Shown: piece by piece, positions 62,541-64,000 of the stretch
Position numbering within the stretch: the first letter of the stretch is position 1
Layout: each line of letters starts with the position of its first letter
Origin: Kribbella capetownensis
GTDB taxonomy: Bacteria; Actinomycetota; Actinomycetes; Propionibacteriales; Kribbellaceae
Assembly (NCBI RefSeq): GCF_004331485.1
Contig: NZ_SJKD01000013.1
Span: 1 to 64,000 of the forward strand
Direction of reading: 5' to 3'
Length of the DNA: 64,000 bases
Made by a program: the position numbers and the translations under genes
The notes under the pieces: generated by a model
What the model was told of the DNA's origin: nothing
Databases searched by the model: none
What the model saw: the letters and a program-made list of their open reading frames with translations, nothing else

Positions 62541-63262
62541 GACAATCCGGTCCCGACTGCCAGTCCGATCGCGAACGTGACCGCGGCCGACAAGCCACCC
62601 AGGAGCAGTTGCCGCCCACCGCCGTACCAGAACGGGCGGGCGGTGATCTTGCCGACGATCCCGCCGGTGACGACCAGACCGATCGCACTCAGCAGCAGCG
62701 CAGGCAGCACGGATCCGGCACCGAAGATGAACGGGATCAGCGGGACCAGCGCCCCCAGGGCGAACGCGGCGAACGAGGACCCGGCCGCCACCCACGGCGA
62801 CGGCAGGTCGTTGGGGTCGACACCGAGTTCTTCGCGCACGTGGACTTCGAGCGCCACATCCGCGTTGACGGTCAGCTCACGAGCCACCTGGGCGGCGAGC
62901 TCCGGGCGCAGGCCCTTCGCCTCGTACATCATCGCGAGCTCGCGCTCTTCTTCCTCCGGGTGGATCCGCAACTCGCGCCGCTCCACCTCGATCTCGGCCT
63001 TCATCAGCTCGGTCTGCGACGAGACCGAGGTGAACTCGCCCGACGCCATCGAACAGGCCCCGGCGACCAGGCCGGCCAGCCCGGTCATGATCACGATCTT
63101 GCCGGTCGCCCCGCCGCCGACCACACCGGCGACCAGGGCGAAGTTCGACACCAGGCCGTCCATCACGCCGAATGTCGCCGGCCGCAGCCAGCCACCGGTC
63201 ACGTCGCGGTGCGAGTGGTGGATCTCCGACTGTGTCTCCGCAACTTCCGCGGTCATCTCCAT
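62537..63262 (-). CDS. VIT1/CCC1 family metal transporter
   Basis: 241 aa. Family pattern: RPATFGVMDGLVSNFALVAGVVGGG, SMASGEFTSVSSQTELMKAEIEVERRELRIHPEEEEREL (charged metal-binding linker helices) and three C-terminal helices. VIT1-like proteins move Fe(II) or Mn(II) out of the cytoplasm. The ATG giving MEMTAEVAE is preferred; one two codons later is possible. It heads the operon with the flavoprotein and ChrB-domain genes, under a palindromic operator. Confidence 0.88.
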   Translation of the reverse strand: MEMTAEVAETQSEIHHSHRDVTGGWLRPATFGVMDGLVSNFALVAGVVGGGATGKIVIMTGLAGLVAGACSMASGEFTSVSSQTELMKAEIEVERRELRIHPEEEERELAMMYEAKGLRPELAAQVARELTVNADVALEVHVREELGVDPNDLPSPWVAAGSSFAAFALGALVPLIPFIFGAGSVLPALLLSAIGLVVTGGIVGKITARPFWYGGGRQLLLGGLSAAVTFAIGLAVGTGLS

Positions 63263-63301
63263 ACGTCCTTCCGAGTGAGGTGAGCGCAACCTTAGTTAAT
63301 C

Positions 63302-63317
63302 TGCATCACCTGTTACA
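63302..63317. promoter_or_regulatory. operator before the VIT1-like operon
   Basis: TGCATCACCTGTTACA (63302-63317) is an imperfect dyad matching 13 of 16 positions of TGCAACATCTGTTGCA at 52673-52688. It lies 40-55 bp upstream of the VIT1-like start. Confidence 0.55.
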
Positions 63318-63329
63318 TAAGTCTATTCG

Positions 63330-64000
63330 TTACTTTCCTGAAGCGGCAACGGCTCCGCGGTCCGCTGCTGAGAGGTGCGCCACGGTCACGCCGGTCGCGG
63401 TCATCGTCCGGGTCACCGCGCGGCCGCCGTACACCCAGTAGATGGTCAGTTCGCCGTCGCCGCGGTTGATGAACTGGTGCGGTACGCCGGCCGGCACCCA
63501 GGTCGCGTCGCCGGCCTCGAGGTCGATCCGCTCGTCCCCGATCACCGCGGTCGCCTGACCCGCGAACACCAGCACCGACTCCTCGACGTTGTGCGAGTGC
63601 AGCGGGATCCGGGTGCCGACCGCGAAGACCGTCGTACCGGTGGTGATCTTGTTCGACTCGCTGTTCCAGGCGCCGACGTACGGCACAGTCCGTACGCCGC
63701 TGCCACGGTCGAAGACCTCGACGTCGTCCGGCTTGATCACCAGCCGCGGCGCCGGATCGGCCGACCAGACGGTCTTGAGGTTCATGAACTCGCGCATCCC
63801 GTGCGCACCGAGCTCCCTGCCGTACCCGGACCGCTTGATCCCGCCGAACGGCAGCCGCGGATCCGACGCGACCATCGCGTTCACGAACACAGCGCCGGCA
63901 TCCAGCCGACGGACCAGCTCGGACGCCCGCTCCTGCGCGGTCCACAGCGACGCGCCCAGCCCGAACTCGGTCTGGTTCGCCAGCCGGATCGCTGCGTCGG
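63330..64000 (-). CDS. aldehyde dehydrogenase fused to a cupin domain (5' end outside window)
   Basis: At least 222 codons open to the window edge. The first about 75 visible residues are the C-terminal end of an NAD-dependent aldehyde dehydrogenase (AIRLANQTEFGLGASLWTAQERA, AGAVFVNAMVASDPRLPFGGIKRSGYGRELGAHGMREFMNLKTVW), where such enzymes normally stop. Here the frame runs without stop into a cupin: ITTGTTVFAVGTRIPLHSHNVEESVLVFAGQATAVIGDERIDLEAGDATWVPAGVPHQFIN (HSH and H-x-F metal residues). The aldehyde dehydrogenase type resembles succinate-semialdehyde dehydrogenase. Confidence 0.88.
   Translation of the reverse strand, partial: DAAIRLANQTEFGLGASLWTAQERASELVRRLDAGAVFVNAMVASDPRLPFGGIKRSGYGRELGAHGMREFMNLKTVWSADPAPRLVIKPDDVEVFDRGSGVRTVPYVGAWNSESNKITTGTTVFAVGTRIPLHSHNVEESVLVFAGQATAVIGDERIDLEAGDATWVPAGVPHQFINRGDGELTIYWVYGGRAVTRTMTATGVTVAHLSAADRGAVAASGK

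Noticed and set aside
63281..63301. Possible DtxR/IdeR iron box before the VIT1-like gene
   Set aside because: Only a weak match to one half of the TTAGGTTAG-type box; the 16-bp palindrome nearby is a better candidate.

Overview
The window is high-GC actinobacterial chromosome, most likely from a Nocardioidaceae genome close to Kribbella. This is an inference from GC content, heavy GTG/TTG start use, ATGA/GTGA stop-start overlaps, PF04672-type methyltransferases, DUF1707 and PadR proteins and ECF41 sigma. There is no phage, insertion sequence or CRISPR array; one tRNA-Arg(CCU) sits at the left edge. Genes are densely packed and often converge with overlapping ends.

Regions. 0-10 kb: small hypothetical proteins, oxidoreductases, and an ECF41 sigma / TetR / DoxX / epimerase module, then a PadR-DUF1707 pair. 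10-19 kb: housekeeping and stress genes (dihydrofolate-reductase-like, PhzF, a domain-permuted lipoate ligase, hemerythrin, adenylate kinase, YCII, phytanoyl dioxygenase, DUF3800). 19-27 kb: a secreted PL6 polysaccharide lyase with a LacI-type operator, a reductase whose ribosome binding site lies in a perfect hairpin, a TetR/SDR/methyltransferase cluster and a secreted HAD phosphatase. 27-31 kb: metH under an S-adenosylhomocysteine riboswitch. 31-40 kb: TetR-MFS pair, a long HtrA-like protease, TetR-SDR, epoxide hydrolase-WYL regulator, and two unexplained tandem-repeat blocks (33.4-33.6 and 37.3-37.55 kb).

40.6-59 kb: a long co-directional minus-strand run: EfeO-EfeB-phosphoesterase; an MBL hydrolase / kinase-aminotransferase fusion / RNase Z set; TldD-TldE; a COG4280 membrane pair; and a six-gene unit encoding a C45 amidohydrolase, a FecB/FecCD/FecC-type importer and a threonine-dehydratase-like enzyme, divergent from an RpiR regulator. 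The promoters of tldDE and of the C45 unit share a two-part element (CTACGA, 17 bases, GTGATTGCTACA) with identical internal spacing. This suggests one regulon for importing and dismantling an acylated or peptidic, possibly iron-binding, compound, and is the best candidate here for an undescribed system.

60-64 kb: a VIT1-like metal transporter, a single-chain electron transfer flavoprotein and a ChrB-domain protein form one operon. Its leader carries a 16-base palindrome nearly the same as the one before the COG4280 operon, pointing to shared metal control. The right edge cuts an aldehyde dehydrogenase fused to a cupin domain.
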